Position numbers and translations under genes: made by a program. From positions 1 through 40,149 of the forward strand of contig JAUJMY010000023.1 in assembly GCA_030446625.1 (NCBI GenBank): a stretch of DNA of 40,149 nt. Direction: 5' to 3'. This DNA is from Gaiellaceae bacterium (lineage in GTDB: Bacteria > Actinomycetota > Thermoleophilia > Gaiellales > Gaiellaceae). Numbering within the stretch: the stretch's first letter is position 1; every line of letters begins with the position of its first letter. Below the pieces are notes generated by a model, which was given only the letters and a program-made list of their open reading frames with translations, made no database searches and was not told the DNA's origin. Positions 24,305 to 30,899 of the stretch are shown here, piece after piece.

Positions 24305-25215
24305 GTCGCCGCCTGCAGCTCCGCCGCGCGCTCGAGGACGAGCTCGATCACGGTCCCGATCGCGAGCTCGATGTTCCCGTTCTGGACGACGGGCACTCCG
24401 GTCTTCCGCGCCTCGTCGACGATGAAGTCCTGGATGTGGCGGATGTCTCCGAAGCGCTCGAGGTACTTCGAGTGCGCGCGGAGGCCGCCCGAGTCGACGT
24501 CGCGGATGACGAAGTGCTGCGCGTGGATGTCCTCGTTGTCGATCGCGACGACGACGTGGACGACGAGCGCCCGCTCGACGGGCAGCGTGAGCATGCCCGG
24601 AAGGAGGTGGACGCCCTCCAGCACCATCGACCACCCCTCCTCGAGCGCGCGGTCGATCGAGGCCTGGACGCCGACGAGCACGTTCCGGGTCTGGTCGATG
24701 AAGCCGACGAGCAGCGGGTCGCCGGCCTCGCGCTCGGCCGCCGGCAGCGCCTCGCCGGCCTCGAAGCTCGAGTAGTGGACAGACGGCATGAACTCGGCGG
24801 AGAAGAAGGCCCGCATCGTCTGCCGGATGAAGTCCGTCGACGTCACGCGCGTGATGCCGAGCCGGTGCGCGACGTCGGTCGCGATCGTCGACTTCCCCGT
24901 TCCGGTGCCGCCGCCGACGAGGACGATGATCGGCAGGTCGAGCTGCTGGAGCTCGCGATAGCGGCGGAGGCGGCCGATCGCGCGCTCGGCCTCGGCGTCG
25001 CCGAGGACCTCGCCCGCGAGCTCACGCAGGCGGTCGGCGTCGACCGTCGTCTCGCCGCGGGCGCGGAGGTCGCTCTCGGCGCGCAGGGCGAGCTCGTACG
25101 CCCTTACGCGGGTGACACCCGTGGCGACGAGCGCGCGCGCCATCACGCCCTTCGAGTACGGGAAGCCGTCTTCGCCGCCGAAGGGGCTCGGGTCGGTACG
25201 GCGCGGCTGTCTCAC
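24301..25215 (-). CDS. 2-phosphoglycerate kinase
   Basis: 304 aa, phosphorylates 2-phosphoglycerate to 2,3-diphosphoglycerate in the methanogen pathway. The N-terminal 80 residues resemble an ATP-cone-type regulatory region (FPYSKGVMARALVATGVTRV, AYELALRAESDL, DADRLRELAGEVLG). The kinase domain follows with P-loop VLVGGGTGTGKSTIATDVAH near residue 108, TSTDFIRQTMRAFF, a conserved HYSSFEAGEAL, GVHLLPGML and the late block AHSKYLERFGDIRHIQDFIV. This two-part design matches the archaeal 2PGK family and the predicted kinases sometimes annotated by similarity to it. GTG 25215 overlaps the cpgS stop (GTGA). The link to the next gene strongly supports the function. Confidence 0.87.
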   Translation of the reverse strand: MRQPRRTDPSPFGGEDGFPYSKGVMARALVATGVTRVRAYELALRAESDLRARGETTVDADRLRELAGEVLGDAEAERAIGRLRRYRELQQLDLPIIVLVGGGTGTGKSTIATDVAHRLGITRVTSTDFIRQTMRAFFSAEFMPSVHYSSFEAGEALPAAEREAGDPLLVGFIDQTRNVLVGVQASIDRALEEGWSMVLEGVHLLPGMLTLPVERALVVHVVVAIDNEDIHAQHFVIRDVDSGGLRAHSKYLERFGDIRHIQDFIVDEARKTGVPVVQNGNIELAIGTVIELVLERAAELQAAT

Positions 25216-26483
25216 CGGCGCGCGGATTCCGCGCTCGCGGCCGCGGCGAGCGTCCGCAGCTCCGCGTCGAGATCCGGCTCGCCCGGCAGCGGCAACACCT
25301 CGTTGTCGGCGAAGACGACGGCGATCCCGCGCTCGCCCGCGGCCTCCGCGACGACATCGATCGCTGCGGCCTTGATCTCCACGAGGTAGACGTCGGCGTC
25401 GCACTTGTCCAGCTCGCGCCGGAGCGCGTCGCGCCGCGCGAGGTTCCCGGAGAGGTGGACGACGTCGGCGCCGTGCTCCGCGCGGAGATGCTCGCCGAGC
25501 CGTTCCAGCACGTGCTCCGGCGCGGTCGAGAAGAACGCGACGCGCCGCCCGGCGACGTCGGCGACCGGGCGCGGACGGAGCACGGTCGCCACGACCGGCA
25601 CGTCGGGCTTCAGCTCCCCGATCGCGGCGCGCAGCTCCTCGTGCCGCGCTCCCTCGTCCGCCATCGTCAGCAGGACGAGGTCCGACACGAGGATGCGGTA
25701 GGCGTTCAGGTAGCCGGTCACGAGATCCGGCGGCTGGTGCGCGCCCGCGACGAGGAGGCGCGTGCGGGGGTCGACGGGGGGCAGCGCGGCGCCGCTGCCC
25801 TCGAAGATCACGAGGTCCGGCGAGCGCGCGGCGGCGAGCTCGGCGCCCGCGGCGACGTTCGAGGTCACGGTGGCGCCCGCCAACCCTCCCCCGCAGCGGC
25901 GGCAACCGACGGTGACGACGCCGGCGAGCGCGGCGTCCTCGAGATAGTCCGAGGCGGCATGGCGCCCGCCCCTCGAGAGCTCGAGCAGGCGCTCGAGCGT
26001 CGGCGGCACTTCCGCGAGCTCCGGCTCCGCCGGACCGCCGCGCCCCATCGCCACGACGACCACGTCGCGATCCGCCGCGAGCAGCCGCGCGACGTACCCG
26101 GCGACCGCCGTCTTCCCGACGCGCTTGCCGGTGCCGACGATCCCGAGCGACGGGAGGTCGAAGCGTTGGAGCGGCGGTGGCTCGAAGCGGAAGTCGGCGC
26201 CCTCGTACGGGAGCCCGCGCGCGAGCACGCGGCTCGCCGCGAGAAAGCGCTCGCGCGGGCCGAGCACAGGCTCGTCCGAGAGGTCGTAGACGAGCTCGGG
26301 CTCGTGCTCGTCGAGCGCGTCGTCGAGCGTCGCGCAGAGCGGGACGCCGTATTCCTCCTCCCCGCGCAGCTTCTCGGTCCCACCGACCATCACCGCGGCC
26401 GCGACCTCGTACGGGAGCTCCCGGAGCGCGTCGCGTACGACCGAGGGGTAGTGCTCGCCGTCGATCAACGCGACGGTCCTCAC
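25212..26483 (-). CDS. cpgS: Cyclic 2,3-diphosphoglycerate synthetase
   Basis: 423 aa; makes the intramolecular pyrophosphate of 2,3-diphosphoglycerate using ATP. The family signature is very clear from recalled methanogen sequences: ALIDGEHYPSVVRDAL at the N-terminus, MVGGTEKLRGEEEYGV, VYDLSDEPVLGPRERF, P-loop-like GIVGTGKRVGKTAVAGYVAR near residue 115, VVAMGRGGPAEPEL, HAASDYLEDAAL, TVGCRRCGGGLAGATV with three Cys, and VIFEGSGAALPPV. The length is slightly under the roughly 450 aa I recall for the archaeal enzymes, mostly from shorter loops. Starts at 26483, 13 bp after the metallophosphoesterase stop, and overlaps the kinase gene. Alternative reading: a paralogue acting on another phosphate ester. 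Confidence 0.88.
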   Translation of the reverse strand: MRTVALIDGEHYPSVVRDALRELPYEVAAAVMVGGTEKLRGEEEYGVPLCATLDDALDEHEPELVYDLSDEPVLGPRERFLAASRVLARGLPYEGADFRFEPPPLQRFDLPSLGIVGTGKRVGKTAVAGYVARLLAADRDVVVVAMGRGGPAEPELAEVPPTLERLLELSRGGRHAASDYLEDAALAGVVTVGCRRCGGGLAGATVTSNVAAGAELAAARSPDLVIFEGSGAALPPVDPRTRLLVAGAHQPPDLVTGYLNAYRILVSDLVLLTMADEGARHEELRAAIGELKPDVPVVATVLRPRPVADVAGRRVAFFSTAPEHVLERLGEHLRAEHGADVVHLSGNLARRDALRRELDKCDADVYLVEIKAAAIDVVAEAAGERGIAVVFADNEVLPLPGEPDLDAELRTLAAAASAESARR

Positions 26484-26496
26484 GGCGCCGCCGGCG

Positions 26497-27303
26497 TCAC
26501 GAGCGGGTCGTCACCTCGTGCTCGATCCGGTCCGTGTACTTCTCGAAGGCGAACGTCTTCGTCGAGAACTGGATGATCTTCTCCTGCCCGTGGAACGGGT
26601 ACTTTCGCCAGACGGCGACGTGGCGCCCGCTGACCTCGACGACGTTGTAACACGGGCGCGTGTTACCTCTCAGTCGCAGCGAGGAGACGGTGCCGGCGTT
26701 GACGACGAACAGGTTCTCGAGCCGCCAAGCGTACGGGACGTGCTTGTGCCCGGACAGGACGAGGTGCACGCCGGCGCGCAGGAGGCACTCGAGCGCGTCG
26801 CCGGCGTCGTAGACCACGTTCCGCTCGCGCCCGGTGCCGGGGACGGGTAGCAGGTGATGGTGGAGCACGAAGACGCGGAGGTCGGCGGCGCCGGCGAACT
26901 GCTCCTCGATCCACGCATAGCGCCCGCGCCCGATCTGGCCGTGATCGAGATCGGGCTCCGTCGAGTCGACGGCGACGACGGTGACGCCGTTCAGCCGCAG
27001 CACCGAGTTGCGCTCGCCGAACAGCTCCTCGAAATGGATGTAGCCGACGTTGCGCGAGTCGTGGTTCCCGGGGATGACGACGAGCGAGTCGCACTCGATC
27101 CGGTCGAGGAACGCCCTCGCCTGCGCGTACTCCTCCTTGAACCCGAACGTCGTGAGGTCGCCGGTGCACACGACGAGGTCGGGCTCGAGGTCGTTGATCT
27201 CGGTGATCGCGCGCTCGAGCAGGTTCGGCACGAAGTGCGGCCCGCCGCAGTGCAGGTCCGAGAGCTGGGCGATCGTGAAGGTGCGGCGGCCGTCGGAGGC
27301 GAT
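26497..27303 (-). CDS. Calcineurin-like metallophosphoesterase, likely ATC start
   Basis: 268 aa from 27303. Di-metal site motifs in order: QLSDLHCGG (Asp, His) at residues 14-22, DLVVCTGDLTTFG (GD), VIPGNHDSRN (GNHD), FVLHHHLLP, and VLSGHKHVPY (GHxH). The first ATG/GTG/TTG in frame is GTG 27231, which would cut off the D-x-H metal ligands, so the real start must be upstream; the frame stays open back to a TGA near 27378. A TACACT hexamer at 27310-27315 sits 6 nt before ATC 27303, exactly the spacing seen at other leaderless genes here, so I place the start there (ATC used as start, or an ATG misread). The substrate is unknown; as first gene of the cDPG-type operon it might act on a phosphoglycerate or be unrelated. 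Confidence 0.78.
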   Translation of the reverse strand: MASDGRRTFTIAQLSDLHCGGPHFVPNLLERAITEINDLEPDLVVCTGDLTTFGFKEEYAQARAFLDRIECDSLVVIPGNHDSRNVGYIHFEELFGERNSVLRLNGVTVVAVDSTEPDLDHGQIGRGRYAWIEEQFAGAADLRVFVLHHHLLPVPGTGRERNVVYDAGDALECLLRAGVHLVLSGHKHVPYAWRLENLFVVNAGTVSSLRLRGNTRPCYNVVEVSGRHVAVWRKYPFHGQEKIIQFSTKTFAFEKYTDRIEHEVTTRS

Positions 27304-27309
27304 GCGGGG

Positions 27310-27315
27310 AGTGTA
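27310..27315 (-). promoter_or_regulatory. -10 hexamer of the metallophosphoesterase/cDPG operon
   Basis: TACACT on the minus strand, 6 nt before ATC 27303. It is 41 bp from the divergent hexamer of the 27370 gene. Confidence 0.5.
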
Positions 27316-27356
27316 GAGCCGGGACCGCGCGCAGCGGGCGTGTCCGAGGTCGCTGC

Positions 27357-27362
27357 TACCCT
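27357..27362 (+). promoter_or_regulatory. -10 hexamer of the nuclease-like/hpt operon
   Basis: TACCCT, 7 nt before GTG 27370; it favours this start over ATG 27382. Confidence 0.45.
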
Positions 27363-27369
27363 CGGTTCA

Positions 27370-27738
27370 GTGGCAGGCGAAATGCCTGATTTCCAGGCAT
27401 ATACGGGAACACAGTCGCCGCGCTTCGCGAACGCGGCCGAGCTCGAGTGCGCCAAGATCTTCGACTACTACGGTATCCCGTGGAACTACGAGCCGCGCAC
27501 GTTCGTGCTGGAGCGCGACGGCGACGGCCGCGTCGTCGAGGCGTTCACGCCCGACTTCTACCTGCCACAGCAGGACCTGTACCTCGAGATCACCGTCATG
27601 AAGCAGTCGCTCGCGACGCGCAAGAACCGCAAGCTCAGGAAGCTGCGCCGGCTCCATCCCGAGATCCGGGCAAAGCTCTTCTACAAGCGCGACATCGAGC
27701 GGCTGGCGCAGCGATACCGCCTCGACCTGGCGTCCTGA
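27370..27738 (+). CDS. Conserved protein resembling a PD-(D/E)XK nuclease fold
   Basis: 122 aa. Sequence blocks: ELECAKIFDYYGIPWNYEPRT, AFTPDFYLPQQDLYLEITVM, TRKNRKLRKLRRLHP and AKLFYKRDIERLAQRY. The Glu of the first helix, Asp of TPDFYL and Glu of YLEIT fall in the order of a PD-(D/E)XK core, but the catalytic Lys position is Thr (E-x-T), so activity is uncertain. It starts at GTG 27370 (or ATG 27382) and overlaps the next gene, hpt, by 4 bp. I know this family only as a small neighbour of hypoxanthine phosphoribosyltransferase in some bacteria; no function is assigned. Confidence 0.65.
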   Translation: MAGEMPDFQAYTGTQSPRFANAAELECAKIFDYYGIPWNYEPRTFVLERDGDGRVVEAFTPDFYLPQQDLYLEITVMKQSLATRKNRKLRKLRRLHPEIRAKLFYKRDIERLAQRYRLDLAS

Positions 27739-28307
27739 CGGCGGATTCGCGGATCGGCGGGGTCTACCTCGCAGCCGAGGAGATCGCCGCGCGCGTCCGC
27801 GAGCTGGGAACCAACCTCGCGCGCGACTACGACGGGCGGGAGCCCCTGCTCGTCGCGTCGCTCAAGGCGAGCGTCGTCTTCCTCGCCGACCTGTCGCGGG
27901 CGCTCCCGATCGTCCACCACGTCGACTTCCTCGAGCTGGCCGGCTACGGGCCTGGCGTCGGCACGGGCGGCCACTCGGGAATCCGTTTGCTCAAGGACCT
28001 CGATTCCGAGATCCACGGCCGCGACGTCGTCATCGTCGAGGACGTCGTGGACACCGGGCTGACGCTGAACTACCTGTGCCGGACGCTCGCGCTGCGCTCC
28101 CCGGGCTCGCTGGCCGTCGCGACGCTCCTCGACCGCCCGTACCGCAGGCTCGTGGACGACCTTCCCGTCCGCTACGTCGGCTTCACCGTGCCGGACGAGC
28201 TCTTCGTCGGGTACGGCTTCGACCTCGACGAGCGCTACCGGAACCTTCCCGACCTGCACGTTGTAGCCGCGAAACTCGTTCCGAGTTCCCGGCTGAGAAC
28301 GTTGTAG
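27735..28307 (+). CDS. hpt: Hypoxanthine phosphoribosyltransferase
   Basis: Purine salvage enzyme, 190 aa. LVASLKASVVFLADLSRAL near residue 35, PRPP-binding loop DVVIVEDVVDTGLTLNYL near 99, and GYGFDLDERYRNLPDL near the end are diagnostic. The start is unusual: no ATG, GTG or TTG is available, but CTG 27735 overlaps the previous stop as CTGA, parallel to the GTGA overlaps elsewhere, so coupling from the upstream gene is likely (or a G was misread as C). The C-terminal 15 residues (after PDLH) are encoded by the first copy of a 41-bp repeat, so the natural terminus has been replaced or extended. Confidence 0.9.
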   Translation: MTADSRIGGVYLAAEEIAARVRELGTNLARDYDGREPLLVASLKASVVFLADLSRALPIVHHVDFLELAGYGPGVGTGGHSGIRLLKDLDSEIHGRDVVIVEDVVDTGLTLNYLCRTLALRSPGSLAVATLLDRPYRRLVDDLPVRYVGFTVPDELFVGYGFDLDERYRNLPDLHVVAAKLVPSSRLRTL

Positions 28308-28339
28308 CCGCGAACTCGTTCGAGTTCCCGGCTGAGAAG
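28260..28339. repeat. Imperfect tandem direct repeat, two copies of about 40 bp
   Basis: Copy 1 at 28260-28300 (41 bp) and copy 2 at 28301-28339 (39 bp) differ by two single-base indels and their last base. Copy 2 contains a dyad, GAACTCG-TT-CGAGTTC (28312-28327). Copy 1 codes for the hpt C-terminus. Confidence 0.8.
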
Positions 28340-28526
28340 GGTCCCACAGCGCGAGGCGGCGGCAAAGCCACCACCTCGCGCTTCTTCAGTTTGTTGCGTT
28401 AGCGGGAGGAGCTGCGGCGGCGGCGTGGCCGCTACGCGGCCAGGACGGCCTCGGAGGCAGGAAGAAGTCGCTTTTTTGAAGAGCACGAGCAGGCGGCTTT
28501 GCCGGCTGGTCGTGCTGTGGACCCTT
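28336..28526. repeat. Hairpin-rich element with inverted ends, possible MITE-like unit
   Basis: The ends are inverted copies: GAAGGGTCCCACAG (28336-28349) and CTGTGGACCCTTC (about 28515-28526), differing by one base insertion. Inside are three hairpins: 28349-28381 (15-bp stem, loop AAA, two wobble positions on the minus strand), 28426-28442 (perfect TGGCCGC/GCGGCCA, loop TAC) and 28483-28515 (imperfect 15-bp stem, loop TTT). The outer two share a GGCAAAGCC core. A T6 run is at about 28472. No convincing ORF; it could be a mobile palindromic repeat or a structured RNA. Confidence 0.55.
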
Positions 28527-28532
28527 CACAGC

Positions 28533-28557
28533 CCCCGAAGTCGGAACGACTTCGGGG
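28533..28557. terminator. Hairpin directly after the M23 peptidase stop
   Basis: CCCCGAAGTCG (28533-28543), loop GAA, CGACTTCGGGG (28547-28557): a perfect 11-bp stem adjoining the minus-strand stop codon at 28558-28560. There is no U-tract, so it may act as an RNA-stabilising or bidirectional terminator. Confidence 0.6.
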
Positions 28558-29766
28558 CTATAAATAACCGAGCGGATCGACGGCGGCGCCGTTCACGCGT
28601 ACTTCGAAGTGGAGGTGGTCGCCGTAGCAGTTGCCCGTGCAGCCGACGTACCCGATCGTCTGGCCGCGGCCGACCGCCTGCCCGACGCTCGCGCCGATCG
28701 AGGACATGTGCGCGTAGGCCGTCGCGACGCCGCCGCCGTGATCGACGACGACGAGGTTCCCGTAGCCGCTCATCCAGCCCGCGTAGATCACCGTCCCGGC
28801 GGCGGCGGACCCGATCGGCGACCCGGCGGGCGCAGCGATGTCGATCCCTTCGTGCATCCGCCCCCAGCGCCACCCGAAAGTGCTCGTGACAGGGCCGGCG
28901 ACCGGCCAGACGAAGCCGCTCGGCGAAGGGCCGCCGGTGCTCGCCGCGGGAGCAGCCGAGGTCGGAGCCGCCGCCCGCGCGGCCTGCAACGCCTGGATGC
29001 GCGCGGCGAGCGCGGCGCTCGCCTGCTCGAGTCCCTCGACCTCGTGCAGGTACTCGCGCTCGGTCGCGTTGACCGCGGCGAGCGTGGCGCGCTTCTCCTG
29101 CCGCGCGCCCGCGAGCGCCGGCTGGGTCGAGACGAGCCGACTCGTCTCCGCCCGCTGCGCCGCGGCGCGCACCCGGATCGCCTCTGCGGCCCGCGCGACG
29201 CCCGTCCGCGTCCGCTCCGTGCGCGCCCGCGCGGCCCGCACGTCCTCCTTCGCCCGCGCGACGTGGCGCGCGATGCTCCGGTCGAGCTCGCCGAGCTGGT
29301 TCACGTAGTCGAGCTGGTCGAGCACGTCGCTGAAGCGCGCGGCCGAGAGCATCACCTCGATCGCGTTCGGGTCGTCGGACTCGTAGATCGCGACGAGGCG
29401 CTCCTCGAGCCGCCGCTGGGCGATCGCGTGCTGCTGCCGCATCAGCTTCAACTTCGTCGTCTGGACCCGGTACAGCTCGGTCAGCGCCGCGAGCCGCTCC
29501 TCGTACGCGGCGAGCTCGCTCTCGAGCCGGTCGACGCGCGCGGACGACGTCTCGACCGCGCCCTGCAGCGAGCGAATCTTCGACGTGACCGCGGAGATCT
29601 CCGACGTGAGGACCCCCTCCCGCCGGTTCGCCTCGGCGATCCTGTCCTGCAGGCGCGCGATCTTCGCGTCGATGACCTCCTTCTGGTCGTGCGAGGAGCC
29701 GTGCCCCCACGCCGAGCCCGCGAGCAGCAGCGAAGAGGCGAGGACGAGTGCGATTCGTCGGGCCAT
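28558..29766 (-). CDS. M23-family peptidase with coiled coil (EnvC/NlpD-like murein hydrolase factor)
   Basis: 402 aa, secreted. Signal peptide MARRIALVLASSLLLAGSAWG, then about 230 residues of coiled coil (KIARLQDRIAEANRREG, LESELAAYEERLAALTEL and following heptads), an Ala/Pro/Ser linker, and a LytM domain at about 280-402. The LytM part has GPVTSTFGWRWGRMHEGIDI (His and Asp metal ligands), VVVDHGGGVATAYAHM and the closing GDHLHFEVRVNG, so all zinc ligands are present and it should be active. This architecture belongs to division-associated peptidoglycan hydrolases and their activators. ATG start 29766. Its 3' end abuts a strong hairpin. Confidence 0.92.
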   Translation of the reverse strand: MARRIALVLASSLLLAGSAWGHGSSHDQKEVIDAKIARLQDRIAEANRREGVLTSEISAVTSKIRSLQGAVETSSARVDRLESELAAYEERLAALTELYRVQTTKLKLMRQQHAIAQRRLEERLVAIYESDDPNAIEVMLSAARFSDVLDQLDYVNQLGELDRSIARHVARAKEDVRAARARTERTRTGVARAAEAIRVRAAAQRAETSRLVSTQPALAGARQEKRATLAAVNATEREYLHEVEGLEQASAALAARIQALQAARAAAPTSAAPAASTGGPSPSGFVWPVAGPVTSTFGWRWGRMHEGIDIAAPAGSPIGSAAAGTVIYAGWMSGYGNLVVVDHGGGVATAYAHMSSIGASVGQAVGRGQTIGYVGCTGNCYGDHLHFEVRVNGAAVDPLGYL

Positions 29767-29822
29767 CGGAGGGAGTTTCGCGAAGCGGAAGGGCGTCCCT
29801 GCCGCCGAAGCTGCGCAAGCTT

Positions 29823-29850
29823 ACCGAAGTCTGGCGGACGTTACTTCGGT
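29823..29850. terminator. Hairpin spanning the stop codon of the zinc-ribbon gene
   Basis: ACCGAAGT (29823-29830), 12-nt loop, ACTTCGGT (29843-29850); the minus-strand TAA stop at 29841-29843 lies at its base. It shares the CGAAGT/ACTTCG core with the hairpin at 28533. Confidence 0.5.
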
Positions 29851-30577
29851 TCGCCGCTCCGGCCGCGCGTCGCGCGTTCGCCCTGCGGAGCGTCCGCCAC
29901 GGCGGGTGCGGCCTCCGTCGGCTGCACCTCGAGGTGCGCGCGCTCGATCCGCTCGTGCGCCTCGTCCTCGACCGCACGCACCTCGGCCGCCTTCGCGGCC
30001 GCCTGCTCGTCGATCCACGCGAGCTGCGACCGGACGTAGTCCGCGCGCTGGTCGAGCCCGCGGTACACGGCTTCGCCGAGCTCCCGGATCATCGTCTCGC
30101 GGTCGGTGTCGAGCCTGCGCCGCTCGCGCTCGAGCTGGCGCAGGCGCCGCCGCGCCGCGACCTGCACCGCGGTCGTGCGCGCGAAGAGGCCGGTGCGCGC
30201 CCGCACGGCGTCGCCCGCGTCCACGGCGGCGCGCGCGACGGCCGAGTCCGGGTCGTGGCGCGCGGCTCCGACGAAGGCGGCCGCGAAGAGCCCGGCCGCC
30301 ACGCCACGAGCCCAGCGGACACACCTTGACCGAGCGCGAGGAACACAGCCGCCGCGACGAGGCTCGCGAGCGTGAGGAAGAGCAGCACGCGGGCGGGCGC
30401 GACGCCGAAGTAGCGCGGCCGCGCGCGGGTGACCCTGACGGGCACGCGCCCCGTCTCCACGGGCGGCGCCGGGATCACGGCCGTCGAGCCCGAGGCCTCG
30501 CTCACGCGGACGCCGCACTCCGGGCAGAACTTGCTCGCGCCCGGGAGCTGCTCGCCGCAGTTCGGGCAGCTAGCGAT
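29841..30577 (-). CDS. Zinc-ribbon, membrane and coiled-coil protein, frameshifted
   Basis: Part one (minus frame from 30577): zinc ribbon CPNCGEQLPGASKFCPECG, a Val/Pro linker and a membrane helix VLLFLTLASLVAAAVFLAL, reaching about 30310. Part two in the next frame: GVAAGLFAAAFVGAA, then a long charged coiled coil (RRLRQLERERRRLDTDRETM, DYVRSQLAWIDEQAAAKAAE) to TAA 29841. One base must be gained or lost near 30310 to join them. The ribbon has no ATG/GTG/TTG before it; ATC 30577-30575, just inside the end of the ccmI-like gene, is the only likely start, otherwise GTG 30505 would drop the ribbon. Function unknown; the layout recalls the zinc-ribbon/SPOR protein at 15371. Confidence 0.65.
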
Positions 30578-30899
30578 GCGCGCTCACCCGCTCGGGCGCT
30601 GCGTCGAGCCGAGGCCCGAGCGCGCGCATCGCCTCCGCCGCCTGCCGCCGGAGCGGCCCGACGAGCGCCCGGTAGTCCTCGTCGGAGACGGCGCCCGTCC
30701 GGTGGTCGAACTCGAGCTCCTTGAGCGCCGCGAGCGCGCGGTCGCGCTCCTCCGCGAGCGCGAGTCGCCGCCGCTCGAGGTCGCCGGGCTCCTCGAGGAC
30801 GTCGTGCCGCGCCTCGGGCTCACGCAGAAACGGCCGCGCCACGTAGACGACGCACACGACGGCGAGTGCCGCCGCGAGGAGGAGCGTGAGTGTCGTCAC
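30570..30899 (-). CDS. CcmI-like cytochrome c biogenesis protein (N-terminal part only)
   Basis: 109 aa: a single N-terminal membrane helix (LTLLLAAALAVVCVVYVARPF) followed by a helical cytoplasmic segment with RRRLALAEERDRALAALKELEFDHRTG and DEDYRALVGPLRRQAAEAM. The ALKELEFDxxTGxxSxEDY block is the signature of the short membrane-anchored segment of CcmI/CycH; the TPR part of full-length CcmI is absent. GTG 30899 overlaps the ccmF stop as GTGA, and the gene order ccmE-ccmF-ccmI supports a role in presenting apocytochrome c. Confidence 0.78.
   Translation of the reverse strand: MTTLTLLLAAALAVVCVVYVARPFLREPEARHDVLEEPGDLERRRLALAEERDRALAALKELEFDHRTGAVSDEDYRALVGPLRRQAAEAMRALGPRLDAAPERVSAHR

Noticed and set aside
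28301..28339. tRNA T-arm-like TTCGAGT sequence
   Set aside because: The sequence is a simple dyad inside a tandem repeat; no acceptor, D or anticodon stem can be built around it.
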